Positions 22,084 through 33,010 of a stretch of DNA of 64,000 nt are shown one piece after another. The stretch covers positions 1,368,501-1,432,500 of the forward strand of contig NW_024881534.1 of the NCBI RefSeq assembly GCF_019059575.1, given 5' to 3'. Both the position numbers and the translations under genes were made by a program. The DNA is from Amphibalanus amphitrite (lineage: Eukaryota > Arthropoda > Thecostraca > Balanomorpha > Balanidae). Numbering within the stretch: position 1 is the first letter of the stretch; each line of letters opens with the position of its first letter. The notes beneath the pieces were generated by a model. That model was not told the DNA's origin. It saw nothing but the letters and a program-made list of their open reading frames with translations, and made no database searches.

Positions 22084-22110
22084 CCAGGAGCCTGCCACTA
22101 ATAGGGTTAA
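22084..22110 (-). mobile_element. Orphan terminus of the 42516-43381 TTAA family
   Basis: Read on the minus strand this begins TTAACCCTATTAGTGGCAGG and continues CTCCTGG, identical over 27 bases to 42512-42538. No matching partner end lies nearby, so it is a solo or truncated end. Confidence 0.7.
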
Positions 22111-22381
22111 AGCATGCTCGTGGACTTCTTTAGCCTCCGCAATTTCATGCGCCATGCCTGCGCACAATCACGGAGCGACCATTTCTGCAGTGGCATCAAA
22201 TGTAAGCCAGCGGTGTGCATAAACTAATTTCCGGAGCGTCTAAGAATAAAGGCGCCGATGTCGGAGCGGCATGGTGTCTCCGCTCCTCGAGTCCGCGACC
22301 CACGCACTGGCTGATGGTAGGATTTCACGAGAATCGGATGGAGGACGACACATGACGCCTGGTCTCCGGATGTCTCGTGAG

Positions 22382-22415
22382 TGACGTCATCAACCACTGA
22401 TTCGGAGTGACGTCA
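22382..22415. promoter_or_regulatory. Pair of TGACGTCA (CRE-type) palindromes
   Basis: Perfect CREB/ATF-type octamers lie at 22382-22389 and 22408-22415, 26 bp apart. No core promoter or gene start is identified beside them. Confidence 0.3.
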
Positions 22416-23482
22416 CTATTGGCATTGATATTGTTACCATAATGAATCCACAAGTGCCTGAAAGCATTCGCGCATTGCAACAGTGTAAATGTTCAGATAA
22501 TTCGATGGCATGGGAGTCAGACTATTCAGAGCTAAATAGATAATGCACCAGGTGATTTCTGAGAATTTCTGGATCGAATTACCGGTTGGCCTGGCTCCGG
22601 ATTCTGATAATGTATTTCTAGCATGGAATGAGCCAGCACCACCGTACAACTTATACAGATTCTGCGGAACTCCCCATTTAGCATGATTTGATCTGGCTTG
22701 CAAGCTATTTCTGACCGCATTGCACAACGGAATCAATGAGAAATCATGAATATCAAGTGCGAGAACATAACTACTAGCCAAGAAACAAATAAGACACTTA
22801 ACCAAATAGGCAATAATTGTGTTTCTTTGCAACATTATTTCTTTGCCATACCTGCCAATTAACATCGACAATATGGCGTTACTTTGCGACTTTGTCTTGA
22901 CCCTCGAACTGCAAACCAATCAGAGGCCCCCCGAATCGGATCCGCTTGTTATATGGCTCGACGGCCCACCCTTCTGAGCTGCCCAGCCGTGCCTTACAGC
23001 CACCCCCGGGCTATCATCGGACGCCGACTGCAACAGTGCTCAGCGGTCAGCCTGTCGGCCGTCGGCCCGATGTCGTTCCCATCGATTCGGCTGTTCATCG
23101 GGCCGTAATTCGCTGCGTATAGAGCGGGTGTCGGGCCATCGGCAGCGGCACGGGTGGCCGGACAGTCTGCGGCCGCACTGACCGGCCACGAGCGCCGCAT
23201 TTTTCGCAGAAAATGCGCCACAATTCTATATCGTGTCGAGGCCAGTTTACGGCTCTGTTGCTTCCGGCGAACGCTCGCCGAAGGGGTACCGATGAAGACT
23301 GGTCGATACGATGACCCCAGTGTTACAGAAAATGACGCCGTGTTATGGTTCAAGCCTGTCATCAAGCAACTAATACACAACATTAAGGGGAAACATCTGG
23401 CAACGAAAAATACTTGGCTTCGCGACCTTTTGATAAAGAACAAAAGCTTAATGCCTGCTAACGTGAAACGCTGATGGTTTAA

Positions 23483-24428
23483 CCCTCGCCCGTAAACGGC
23501 GATCTGCCACCTTCGCCCATGCAGGGGGGGGGGGGGGTTGGTGCGACCCCCCCCCCCCTTGGCGTTTGAAAACGGAGCGTCGTAGAGCTTAGCGGAAAAG
23601 ACCAACGGATTGCTCTCGCCGAGATCTCGCGATTGGTGGTATATTTTTTGGTCCTAGGTCAACATTTGACCTACTTTTGACCGGTCAAAGGTCAAATTTT
23701 CGGAAAAATAGACTTTTTTCAACTTTCGGCGGCGATTGCGGCAAAACGGTGGGAGATATCGACTTGAAACCTTCACTATCGTGTTCCTTGATCAATTCTG
23801 TATCGTTTGGTATGTATTTCGTTTCCCTAGCTCTAAAAATGGCGCGTTGGGAGCGCCGGAAGTCGGCAAGGTCACAGTCGGCGGCAGAAATTCGAAAAAT
23901 CAAAATTTAAATTTTTGAAATCTGATTGTATTTTTGGATTTGGGAGGTCCATTTGCTCCCTATAGAAGCTAATATTGCTGCATATTCCCATTGAGGTGAC
24001 AAGAATTAGCAAAATAGTGCTTCGGGCGCTTTTCAAAAATAGTACCGGACGCTGTTCCTCTTGTGACGTCATAGCTCCGTGACCTGACCTGACCCGGTCA
24101 AGTTTCTTATACCATATGATAGCCAATACTTGCCCCAACATGCATGGGAAGTTTCATCACGATCCATCAACCGATCTCCGAACCACCGGCAGGAAACCTC
24201 GGGCGTTGGCACTCAGTTTGTGAAAATCCGGCCGGAGGCTGTTCCCTTTGTGACGTCATAACTCCGTGACCTGACATGACCCGGTCAAATTTTTTTTTAT
24301 CAAAAGATGCGCAAGGTTTGCCCCATAAGGTAACCAAAATTTGGCGGCGCTGCGCGCCGCCGTTTTTGCACTATTTCCGAAAAACCTCAGGGGGGGGTTG
24401 CACCAACCCCCCCCTACATGGGCGAGGG
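23483..24428 (+). mobile_element. TTAA-flanked element with asymmetric duplicated terminus (element C)
   Basis: The 946-bp element is flanked by TTAA at 23479-23482 and 24429-24432. The left end starts CCCTCGCCC; a second TTCGCCCATG unit follows with a 27-bp displacement, then a run of about 14 G, a short TTGGTGCGA spacer and about 13 C. The right end, inward, is CCCTCGCCCATGTA, then about 8 G, TTGGTGCAA and about 8 C, without duplication. The interior contains TGACCT/TGACCC arrays (23655-23700, 24078-24100, 24268-24285) and two TGACGTCA octamers (24064, 24251). It shares a CCGAAAAACCT box next to the right hairpin with the element at 42516-43381. No transposase ORF. Confidence 0.78.
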
Positions 24429-24432
24429 TTAA

Positions 24433-25004
24433 CAAACCGTTAGCTTGAAAATGCCTAAAATGGTTCCTGAACTTCTGACTAACAGTTAGCAGGTACACGT
24501 TCAAAATTTAGAGTTCACCTAAACATATCAACTAGCCACTGACTCTGATCACTATTGCGACATGATTGCGACAATGGCGGGCAGCAGCGGACTCGACAAA
24601 CTTCTCCTTTCTCAACAGCAGAATCGAGAATATGCTGCTGCGCGTCTCAACTGCGTCATTAATTGCCGGCGCATTTATAAATCTGCTGCTGGTATACAGA
24701 CATCCAGCGAATCGGCTGCAAGAGCAGCATATTCGGCCCGGACGAATGTCTTACTGCCAGCAGCAAATTCGCGAAAATCAATCTGCTGCTAGATTGGAAG
24801 ACATGATCGCAAATTGCACCTAAACGGATTCCTTATCGAGAATAGGAAGAAATCCTAGATAGCCCAGAAACGTTAGTTGTAAATTTCTCGCTTCACAATC
24901 GTAAATGTCGGTGTCAAAGCGTGTGCTAATGAGAAAATGGCTAGCCCCTGCAAAACCGAATAATATGTCAGGTCATTTCATTTCAAAGCAGCCAGACATG
25001 TGCA
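24433..25004. other. Non-coding stretch
   Basis: No gene is recognised. 24560-24800 carries recurring GCTGCTG/CAGCAG words that open two frames, with no recognisable protein. Confidence 0.45.
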
Positions 25005-25020
25005 TGGATCCGAGCGATGT

Positions 25021-25188
25021 ATCTATGATCTCAGTGGATCTCGAAGCAAACTGCAGGTTAGGATCTATGATCCCATCGGATCCGGCGTGAAAAATTCATC
25101 TTGGATCTATGATCTCATACGATCTGACGATAAATCAAGAATATGGATCTATGATCTGAGTGGATCCCACCATGCACAACATTTGAAA
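25021..25188 (+). repeat. Exact 42-bp tandem repeat, block 1 (four units, GATC-rich)
   Basis: ATCTATGATC-type starts lie at 25021, 25063, 25105 and 25147, exactly 42 bp apart. The first ~22 bases of each unit (ATCTATGATCTCANNGGATC) are conserved and the remainder varies. The fourth unit decays after about 25 bases. Confidence 0.85.
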
Positions 25189-25333
25189 CCATGTTTTAAA
25201 GGGTTTCTGTGTCAAAAAGTGCCACAAAATTGTGGATTATGACGTGCGAGCACATAAAATCACTAAAACAGAACGTTTATGAGTTGCAACAAGTGTTTTT
25301 GGGGATTTCTGTGTTGACAAAAAAGAAGTGAGG

Positions 25334-25459
25334 ATCTATGATCTCACTGGATCTCAAGCAAAACATGAGACTCGGATCTGTGATCCCTTCGGATCTCTCG
25401 ATAAATTTGAGGGCTGGATCTATGATCACGTCGGATCCGAGATCAGGATCCGTGGGATC
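25334..25459 (+). repeat. Exact 42-bp tandem repeat, block 2 (three units)
   Basis: Same unit as 25021-25188: starts at 25334, 25376 and 25418, again 42 bp apart. Followed by irregular GGATCC/GATCAGGATC remnants to about 25490. The 145-bp spacer between the blocks lacks the repeat. Confidence 0.83.
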
Positions 25460-25490
25460 AGATCCCAGATCCATTTTCTCGGATCCATGC

Positions 25491-26607
25491 TCATGTCTGG
25501 CAGTGACAAACATAAATGATTTCAAGCAAACGTGAGAGCTCCACTGGGTACTGAGATGAGCTAGGTTTATCAGTGTGGATCTCTGCCCGATAACTGGCGG
25601 CTGGTTCGTGTGATTTATGAGTAATATCACAGCGTAGACTACTATAGGACACATCGATGGCGGATACGTTATCAACATACGCTTTGTGCGTATCAATGTC
25701 GTCTGAACTATACTTGGATGGTGACGCATCTAGATAATCCCAGGGAATGATATTAATGGAACTATTTTCAATGGAAAATAGGGACAAAATTAAATGCTTC
25801 TTATACCAAAGTCATGGCTTATTCTGTTCACTCTTAGAATATCCACAAATAAGACATATCCCAATGGCATTAAAAAGTCGTTTCACGAGGGGTTTCAAAC
25901 CACGTTCTTGCATAAGATTGACGAATACAACAGCGGCATAACTTGATTTCAAGTGTTCTAATATGGATAGCACTTATGCAGTAATGCATTAAAAAAAGTC
26001 AATGACAGCACCATTCGTCGACCAGTGATCGTAAAATATAGGAGAAAACATGGAAAGGTGGAAAGGTGAATTGCTAAACACTAAAGGCAGAATGGTCATT
26101 CATTGACGCGACTTTGAAGCAAATTCAGCTTCTTGGTGAATCAAACAGCATTTTGTCCACTCTAGTATCTTAGTCTAAATCTTAAGCTCTGAGGAATTTC
26201 GCCAATTGGAACTGGCAAGCCCCCAGAATTGCGCCCCACAGATAAGCCGAGTTTACAACGAGAATAGCCATGAGCCATAACTTCCCGCTGCGAACAGATA
26301 TTGCTGTAGCTCTGAAAGAAATGAAACTCAAAGTCAACGGAAGTTCCGGCAACTTTACGAGCGAGAATTCGCATATTTCCGCTTATTGCAGCTTGGTTCA
26401 ATAGATGTGGCGAAGCATCGGTAATTTTTTTGTTTTATATTTCTACGATTAGTAAATCGTCCGTTACCAGATGCGGCTACAAAAAAAAAAAAATAAATAA
26501 AAGAGGGCTCACTCCCCTTGGTTTTGGTTAGCTGTTTTTAAATAGATGCATTAAAAAATTGAACAGAAATAACTTCAAATGACGAAACGACACCTAAAAG
26601 CAAGTGA
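25491..26607. other. Non-coding stretch
   Basis: No gene recognised. An A run at about 26479-26500 could be a retroposon tail but has no recognisable body. Confidence 0.4.
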
Positions 26608-27345
26608 TCTATTATATCAAAGCCTATACAAAGTCTTTCACATGCGCGCCACTGTCTCCCAGATGGCATCATTCGAACGCTCGTGACGGCACTCGTTGTA
26701 TCGCGTATCCAGTACTGCCTTTCAGTTTATGGTAATGGGTCCAAAAAAAAATTCGATCGACTCCAAAAAATTCTTAACTTCGCCGCTAGAGTTATTTTCG
26801 GCCGCCGTAAATTTGACCATGTCTCCGACCTGCGAACAAAACTCGGGTGGTTGTCCCCGCGCGGTATGTCCGATTTCCACACCCTTGTCATCGCACACAA
26901 GGTCATACAGCGCCGAGAACCTGAGCAACTAGCAGCCCTGTTCGTCGCTAATAGCGCTATCCGCGAGAGACCATCCAGGCAAGATCACTTCTTCCATCTT
27001 CCCCGTCCGCGGCTGGAAACGGGCAAGCGGCGGTTTGGCTATCGAGCTGCAGCTCTGCTGAACAGCCTGCCACCTCACCTGTCGCAGCTGCCTCCCGCCC
27101 GCTTCGCCCGCGCTGTTAAAGCCGCAATCGTGGACGATGAATCAGCACATCGTCGCTGACCAATAGGATAGGGGTGGGTAAAAGCGATGAGGCTGTCCTG
27201 AGAGTGTTTTGTCCTTGTTTTGACGTGAGTGAATGTGCAACTGTTTTGAATGATTAGATTAGCAACCGCGGATACGGATTCTGAGCAGTAATCGCCACGC
27301 ACTTTGTATGTGGATCGCTCTTAAATGTAAATACAATAATACAAA
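26608..27345 (+). pseudogene. 5'-truncated LINE: C-terminal part of reverse-transcriptase ORF2 plus 3' UTR
   Basis: The frame is open from 26608 (after a TGA at 26605) to the stop at 27157-27159. It shows the conserved region after the RT domain of CR1/jockey-like LINEs: ARHCLPDGIIRTLVTALVVS, RIQYCLSVYG, LQKILNFAARVIFGRRKFDH, LGWLSPR and the RAAALLNSLPPHL block near the end. The polymerase core (FADD) and endonuclease are absent, so it is a dead 5'-truncated copy. The 3' UTR runs to an A-rich repeat tail around 27323-27347. Codon use is GC-richer than in the 17591-21322 ORF, so it is a different family. Confidence 0.82.
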
Positions 27346-27347
27346 TA

Positions 27348-30180
27348 CCTAGGTAAACGTAAGACTAAGACCGTTTTCATCATTTTTTCTTTGCCACTCC
27401 AGATCATCATTTCTATAACATCTTCTTCTAAAAATGTTGCCCCATTTCGCTACGGGATAGATAATCAGTCTAAAAAACCTTATAAGGTAACTCGCTAAAT
27501 GAACTATCGAAACGAGCTTCACCGCACTCACGATCCAACAGAGCTGCTCGACACCAGCGCCACTGACGCTAGTCACCAGAACTATAGGATCAGGGAACTT
27601 GGCAGTAGATGGCAGCACCTACAGGGTAGCCCGACCGTAACCGATCAGACTCTGGAACAGATGCCGAGACTCGTTCGCAGCCGGTGCCAGGAGTGCACAT
27701 GTGTAACAACACATGGTGGGCTATTAATTCCACCGGCAGGGCTGGCAGCTGACAGAAAATCAACACAACCTTCTCATCGATAACGGAACAGGAACCAAAA
27801 ACTTGCAAAGTAGCCCGCAGCAGGCTGCGGTCGGTTTCTGAAGGAATTTGGATATTCGATAGCCATGAACTTGCGTTAAAAGGTTTCAAGTAGTAACACA
27901 CAAGTACCTAATTTTCATATATGTAGTTACTGTTAACATACCTAAATGTCAATGTCAATATTTTACATAAACAACGTCGAAAAGTGCTGGAAAACTACAA
28001 ATCCAATCAGCGCCTTCGGTCATTATAAACATGGTGGTTGTAACACTGTGGTAACACGTCATTGGAACCACTGTTCGCTAACCACGTGTGGTACTTACAT
28101 ATCAATGCTACTGAAAGTGCCGAGTGTTCCAGCTGATAGCTCAATGATCAATCACAAAACCAATGAATACAACAGCAGTCAATCACTGACCTTTGTGTAC
28201 AGTGTACACACAATAACAAATGGCGTTTAACATTACACAGTACTTACGCGACATCTGGCTCCATTCATGTACTAATATGGCTCAAATCCCTAGCACTATG
28301 TTTCCCAATAGGTGAGACACCTATAACTGCAGGCTGCTTGGCGTTACCTATACTGATATACCAAATTGCATACAAGTAAATTGGAATACAGATTAATGCA
28401 CATTGGAATTTGGATGTCACCAGAGTACTGTTAAGTGGCGTAGCTAGTCTTGGTTAAAGCAGAATTCAACTAGTGCTGTGAACGACAATTAGATTAAAAA
28501 ACTTCTCAGGCTTTTCTCGTTACGTTCGACTGCTGTTTCCGTGATCATAAATGCGACTTAAGTGTCTCTTAAAGCTAAGGCCGGAAATCAAAGGCTTGTC
28601 AGCGTAATAGTATAGCACTATCGTGGTGTCCAGGTAATTTATTACAAAGTGCTTTAGTTTTAGTATACGATGGTCTGCTATAGGTCAACAGCTATCTGAC
28701 TGGCATAATAATAAATAAAAAGTCACCAGCCTAATGTAATTAGACGCATCACGTGGCGTGACTTTGTGTCCTTAGAAGCTTAACTATTGTCCCAAAATAA
28801 GCACTTCGTCTCGTGAGGATCACCATCAAGCGAAATGTGAGGCTATCTCGCGACCCGTTGGGAGGGGGGAGGGGGCGCAAACGGCCCAGCCCTGTGGTTT
28901 TTCACAACTAACTCAGAAACGGCTACGAATTTCGACTCGCCATTTGCAGTACCTACATCTCTGGACATCAATTTTACACAACTCCTGAAAGAATTAGGAC
29001 CTAGGTCATCTCAGGTCATGAGTTATAGAGGTCAAACTGATATCATGTTCGGCCATTTTTGGTCGCTAAAGTTGTTCGCGCAAAAACATCGTAGAAAATC
29101 AGAATATCAACCTAGAGACTTTAAAATTGAACTGTAGGCACAAAAAAACATAAACAACAAAATTGCGCTCTCGAAATATCCCAACTACAAAACTACAAAA
29201 AAAAAACTCAAGAAAGTCAAGATTGTGAGATTTTCTAATTCAAAATTTAGATTTCTTGAAATATTTTTGAAGTTTTTGAAAAAAAAACAGAATATGTGTA
29301 AGGGAAAGGAAACATTATTCCTTCAAACATGTCAAAATCGGCATATTGTCTGTAAAACTGCCAGAGATATAGCCATTTGAAAGACTAAAAATATAGGGAC
29401 TGTTCTCACGACGTCACACTATGTATTTTCAGCATTTGTGCTTAAAGTTACTTTAGGTTAGTATCTGACGTGATGCTTTTCCATCGTTTCCTGACTAAAC
29501 ATGACCATTTATGTCTCTTTTACGCGATAGGAGCCACTTTTACGCAATAAAATGCTTATCAATGTAAATCGGTGCGATATAACTTTTTGACTTTCTGTGA
29601 CGTCGTAGGTCCCAATACCCGTTAGGCGGCACGGGTGGACATCGATAGCAGCGCCTCTAGCGGTCACTAGGGAAAACTGGGCTGTAGGCGACGAAATACC
29701 GGCTGAGTTGTTACACGTTGAATAGGTTTATAGACATCCGTCTTGTAAAAAAGTTGAACTTTTGCCTTCAATATTTCTAGAGGCAATTTTAGAAGTGATC
29801 TTCACATCTTGCAAAACCGTTTAGATTATTGTATTCACTTCAAGCCTTCCTTATTGTTCTTGATGATGCTGGAACTATTTATAATTAGTGTTAATCTAGC
29901 TTAGTAAAGTAATATATTGTGCAAACGATGGAAAAACATAAAAGGAAGATTTTAAATGCAATTTTATCTAATAATTGATGGTAGAATCTTAACACAGCAA
30001 GGAAAAGTTGCATGCTAACTGATAATTTAAAGCTCTTGGGGCCAGATGTTTTCTTCTTTCCTTACGTCGCCCCAATGGCCGCGAATACACTTGTGATAAC
30101 GCCTATCGCGTATCTTGTGCACCTTGATGAGCTCTTTTGATTGCCGTTTGAATTTAGTTGATCCGACTACTGGTTCCGGA
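27348..30180. other. Non-coding stretch with a possible decayed TTAA-type relative
   Basis: No gene is recognised. 28860-29640 has a G-rich start, GGTCA words and repeated 'aaacggct...cgacttg' style phrases reminiscent of the TTAA elements, but no TTAA terminus could be paired. Confidence 0.35.
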
Positions 30181-30189
30181 GATAAAACG

Positions 30190-30366
30190 GGGGTATGCCC
30201 CCCCCCACCATACGGCGGAACGGGGCACCGTGCCCCCCCCCCTTGATTTTGTCATTATAACATTAGCCTTATGGGCGCTGCATGGAAAGAATGGGACCAA
30301 AAGTCGGCAGTGCACCCCCCTTAATTGACGGTGTTCCGCCACTTCTGCTCTCTCCCCCCCCCCCCA
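30190..30366. repeat. Cluster of C homopolymer runs
   Basis: Runs of 9-13 C lie at about 30199-30207, 30233-30242 and 30354-30365, with a shorter run near 30315. They are separated by GCGGAAC/GTTCCGCC complementary words that could pair. Likely a relic of a GC-hairpin element. Confidence 0.4.
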
Positions 30367-31905
30367 TAGTACCTGGAACCTGCCAGACCTCAACGGAGCG
30401 CGGGTTATGAGTTCACCAATCATCATGCACCCCTATTGCGTGGCGTAATGTTGAAAAGGAAAAATGGACGAATAGTTATCACTGCAGCTGCTTGGCAGCA
30501 AGGTACCGAATTTCGAGTAATTTCACGATTTGGAATTACTCGAAGCTCTACGAGTTCTCTTTTGAGAGAACTCTACAAGAAATCAGAGGAGTATTGAAAG
30601 AGTGTTCAGAATTATAGCGTATTTTGCAGAACATTGGAAGGGTTATATTAGAGCATAGAGAGTAATTGTGGAGTCATAATAGAGTCAGAGGAGAGTTTCA
30701 AAAGAACTTTATCCGATTTTGGTGTCGAAGAAGAGTTGTACCAAGAGTAAAAAATGACAATGCTCCCTAATGTGCTGGGAGTCAACTTTTCCCTCAGTGA
30801 TACTGGTAACTAATGTCTTTTGCCCATGACAATTGATAGTGCATTGACAATAAATCAATTGTCGCCCACTTACCTATGAAAATAAAGCAGAATCCCCCGC
30901 CTCATACCTGGCAAGTGGAGCATAAGGAGAAAACTGAGCTATAGCAGTTTCGAGCGCCTGTTCCTCCGAAACTGCTGTATACTCACCTGAAAAAGAGACA
31001 ATAATCAAACAAAATCCAAATGCGAAAGTAATCTGACAGAAATGGTCCTATATTGGAAAATGATATTGCCAAAACGGCCTGCTACAAAATGCCTGGATGA
31101 GTTCGTGAGTTGAAACGTTGCAGAGCATCAACAGTATACATCGCACGACAGCGCATGGGTCGAGGGTTGAGACTGAAATCACCACAATAGTTACATGCTG
31201 CTTGTCATAAGCATAAGAAATTAACAGCCTGATAAGTGATATACCTATAAGTCTCTTTCAATATATGTAATAACAAATAAAGCGAGGTAGCGTAACGGAA
31301 AAGAAACAAAATGTTTACTTTACCAATACATGCTGAAGATGACATCAGATACGTTCAATTTAAGCCAGTTAACATTAATTTTCTAAGGATGACTGTATGT
31401 CCTACTGTGCAGTGATCACTATGCACATTATTTAGCAGCGCGAGTCCCTCGATATGGGATGTCTCCTCAATCCCTCCTGTTCGGGCCCGCATAGTCTACA
31501 CGCTGGAGAGGACTCCGGGTCTGAATGAGCATTGACCATCACCGGGGGCTGCAGCTGGCACTTAACGAGAATCAATGAAGCTATCGGCGCCGATTGCTGA
31601 GGCGGCGCCCACCGAGTTATCTCCGATTCGATCCGTGGCGGCACTGCCATCTGTCGGCCAAATAGCCAACTAGCACTCGCACGGTGCTTTTGAGACACGC
31701 ACTGGGACAGATACCGACAGCGAGGGATGGGTAGTTCAGAGGTGTCGCATTGGCTGACACAGAAGGCTGGTATTGAACAGCCCGGGTGATGATGCTCGGA
31801 AAACAAAAAAGAAAATCCTTTGAATTCGCTTTGATGTGTGTCTCTGTGCATTTTCATGTTTATTTTTTCAAGCAAAGGCTTTTACCTAACGTTTACCTAT
31901 TCCAG
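30367..31905. other. Non-coding stretch
   Basis: No gene is supported. A minus-strand frame (31432-31875) ends in a Cys/His arrangement slightly like LINE C-termini but is otherwise unrecognisable. Confidence 0.4.
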
Positions 31906-32041
31906 GAAAAGACAACTGTGCATTCACTTTGAAAGCTGCAAAGGATGTGGCAAATATGTTGCTCTTTGGATTTTTGCTAGTGGGAGATGGAGTAAGGACG
32001 AAGGACGAGTGTATGAGTGGGACTTTTTCCGGTTCAAATGG
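31906..32041 (+). other. Candidate internal exon (136 nt), unassigned
   Basis: A good acceptor (pyrimidine-rich TTTACCTATTCCAG ending at 31905) precedes, and GTAACC at 32042 could be the donor. Two frames are open throughout. One reads a hydrophobic stretch followed by TKDECMSGTFSGSNG. No family is recognised and no partner exons were found. Confidence 0.18.
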
Positions 32042-33002
32042 GTAACCAAAATGGTATGCAAGGCGAGCATGGTATAGGTACTATTCACTTGTTTTATGAC
32101 CTATGTACGTACATGTAACCGCAGGCTGTTACCTATAACCTATGCTTACTCAAATGCTTAGTTAAAATACTCAAATAACAACTGCTCAATACTCAATGCT
32201 CAAATGCTCAAATATTAGTTAGTGAAATACTTTTCGTTAGATATAGGTATAGCCTCAGGCTCGAACAATTTACCTACAAATCGATATGGCCCCGGCAGGT
32301 CTAAATATGCATGGAGACATGTGAATGGCCTGTATACAACACACACCGCCCTGGCGTGTCGTGTTGCTAACCACCACTCTAAGTCCGCCACTCAATCATT
32401 CATACCCTCACCCGTGGCCAATGGTTCATTTCGGTAGGCATTGGACACCGTCGGCCATCATTGGGCACAGCTGGACATCGTCTGCGACAATTTGCCGCCG
32501 TGGGCACTCGTCGTTGGCCGTTGGCGCGGCCGTTGTCGGCCGCTGACGGTCGCTCGCCACCGTTTGCCGGCGGCCTCTCATCAATCAATCGCTCGCTCGC
32601 CTCCTCGTTTCCTCGCTATCCATTCTGTGCAGACGCAGTCGATTCGTCGGCAATCGATGCGTGAATGGACCTACTTGTGGCGTCCACGGGGTTAGCTAGG
32701 AGCCATATTAATGCAGCTGAAAAGGCGTAGTCTGTGGCATGTCAGTGGAGCAGACATGGTGGCATAGCTATTATCAATCATGTGTAGCTGCGTGTATATG
32801 AGACTGGACTGCATGGGTGTGCCGTGCCAAGGTATATGCAGGTGCAAGTACATATACCTTGGCACTTTGTATGCGTGAATGTCTTTTATGCCACACGTGT
32901 ATAGTTTTGTCTCTGTGCCTTTGAACACGTCTGTTTGATGTTGACACATCGGTGTCTGAGTCTGTGAGTCGGCACGTCCGCTGCGACAATGCCGGTTAGT
33001 GC
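32042..33002. other. Non-coding stretch
   Basis: 32150-32215 has short CTCAAATG-type tandem words. 32430-32580 is GC-rich with GGCCGTTG/GTCGGCC words. No gene recognised. Confidence 0.4.
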
Positions 33003-33010
33003 GTCTGGCG

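Larger units (their letters stand above)
21709..23482. other. Non-coding stretch between LINE and TTAA element
   Basis: No gene is supported. A 486-nt minus-strand frame at 22434-22919 lacks any motif. 22920-23230 is GC-rich with repeated TCGGCC/CATCGG words. Contains the orphan element end at 22084-22110 and a TGACGTCA pair at 22382-22415, listed separately. Confidence 0.45.

Noticed and set aside
22434..22919. 161-codon minus-strand frame
   Set aside because: Composition is not protein-like, no motif is seen, and there is no splice or promoter context.
25021..25459. CRISPR array
   Set aside because: Units are contiguous 42-bp repeats with drifting halves, no proper repeat-spacer structure, and the context is eukaryotic.
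28840..29640. Possible further TTAA-type element (G-rich start, GGTCA words)
   Set aside because: No TTAA terminus or inverted end could be paired; the flanking ACCCGTTGGG and ACCCGTTAGG are direct, not inverted.
31432..31875. 147-codon minus-strand frame ending in CRLCGPEQEGLRRH..C
   Set aside because: The Cys/His arrangement only weakly resembles LINE C-termini and the rest of the frame shows no RT-associated blocks.
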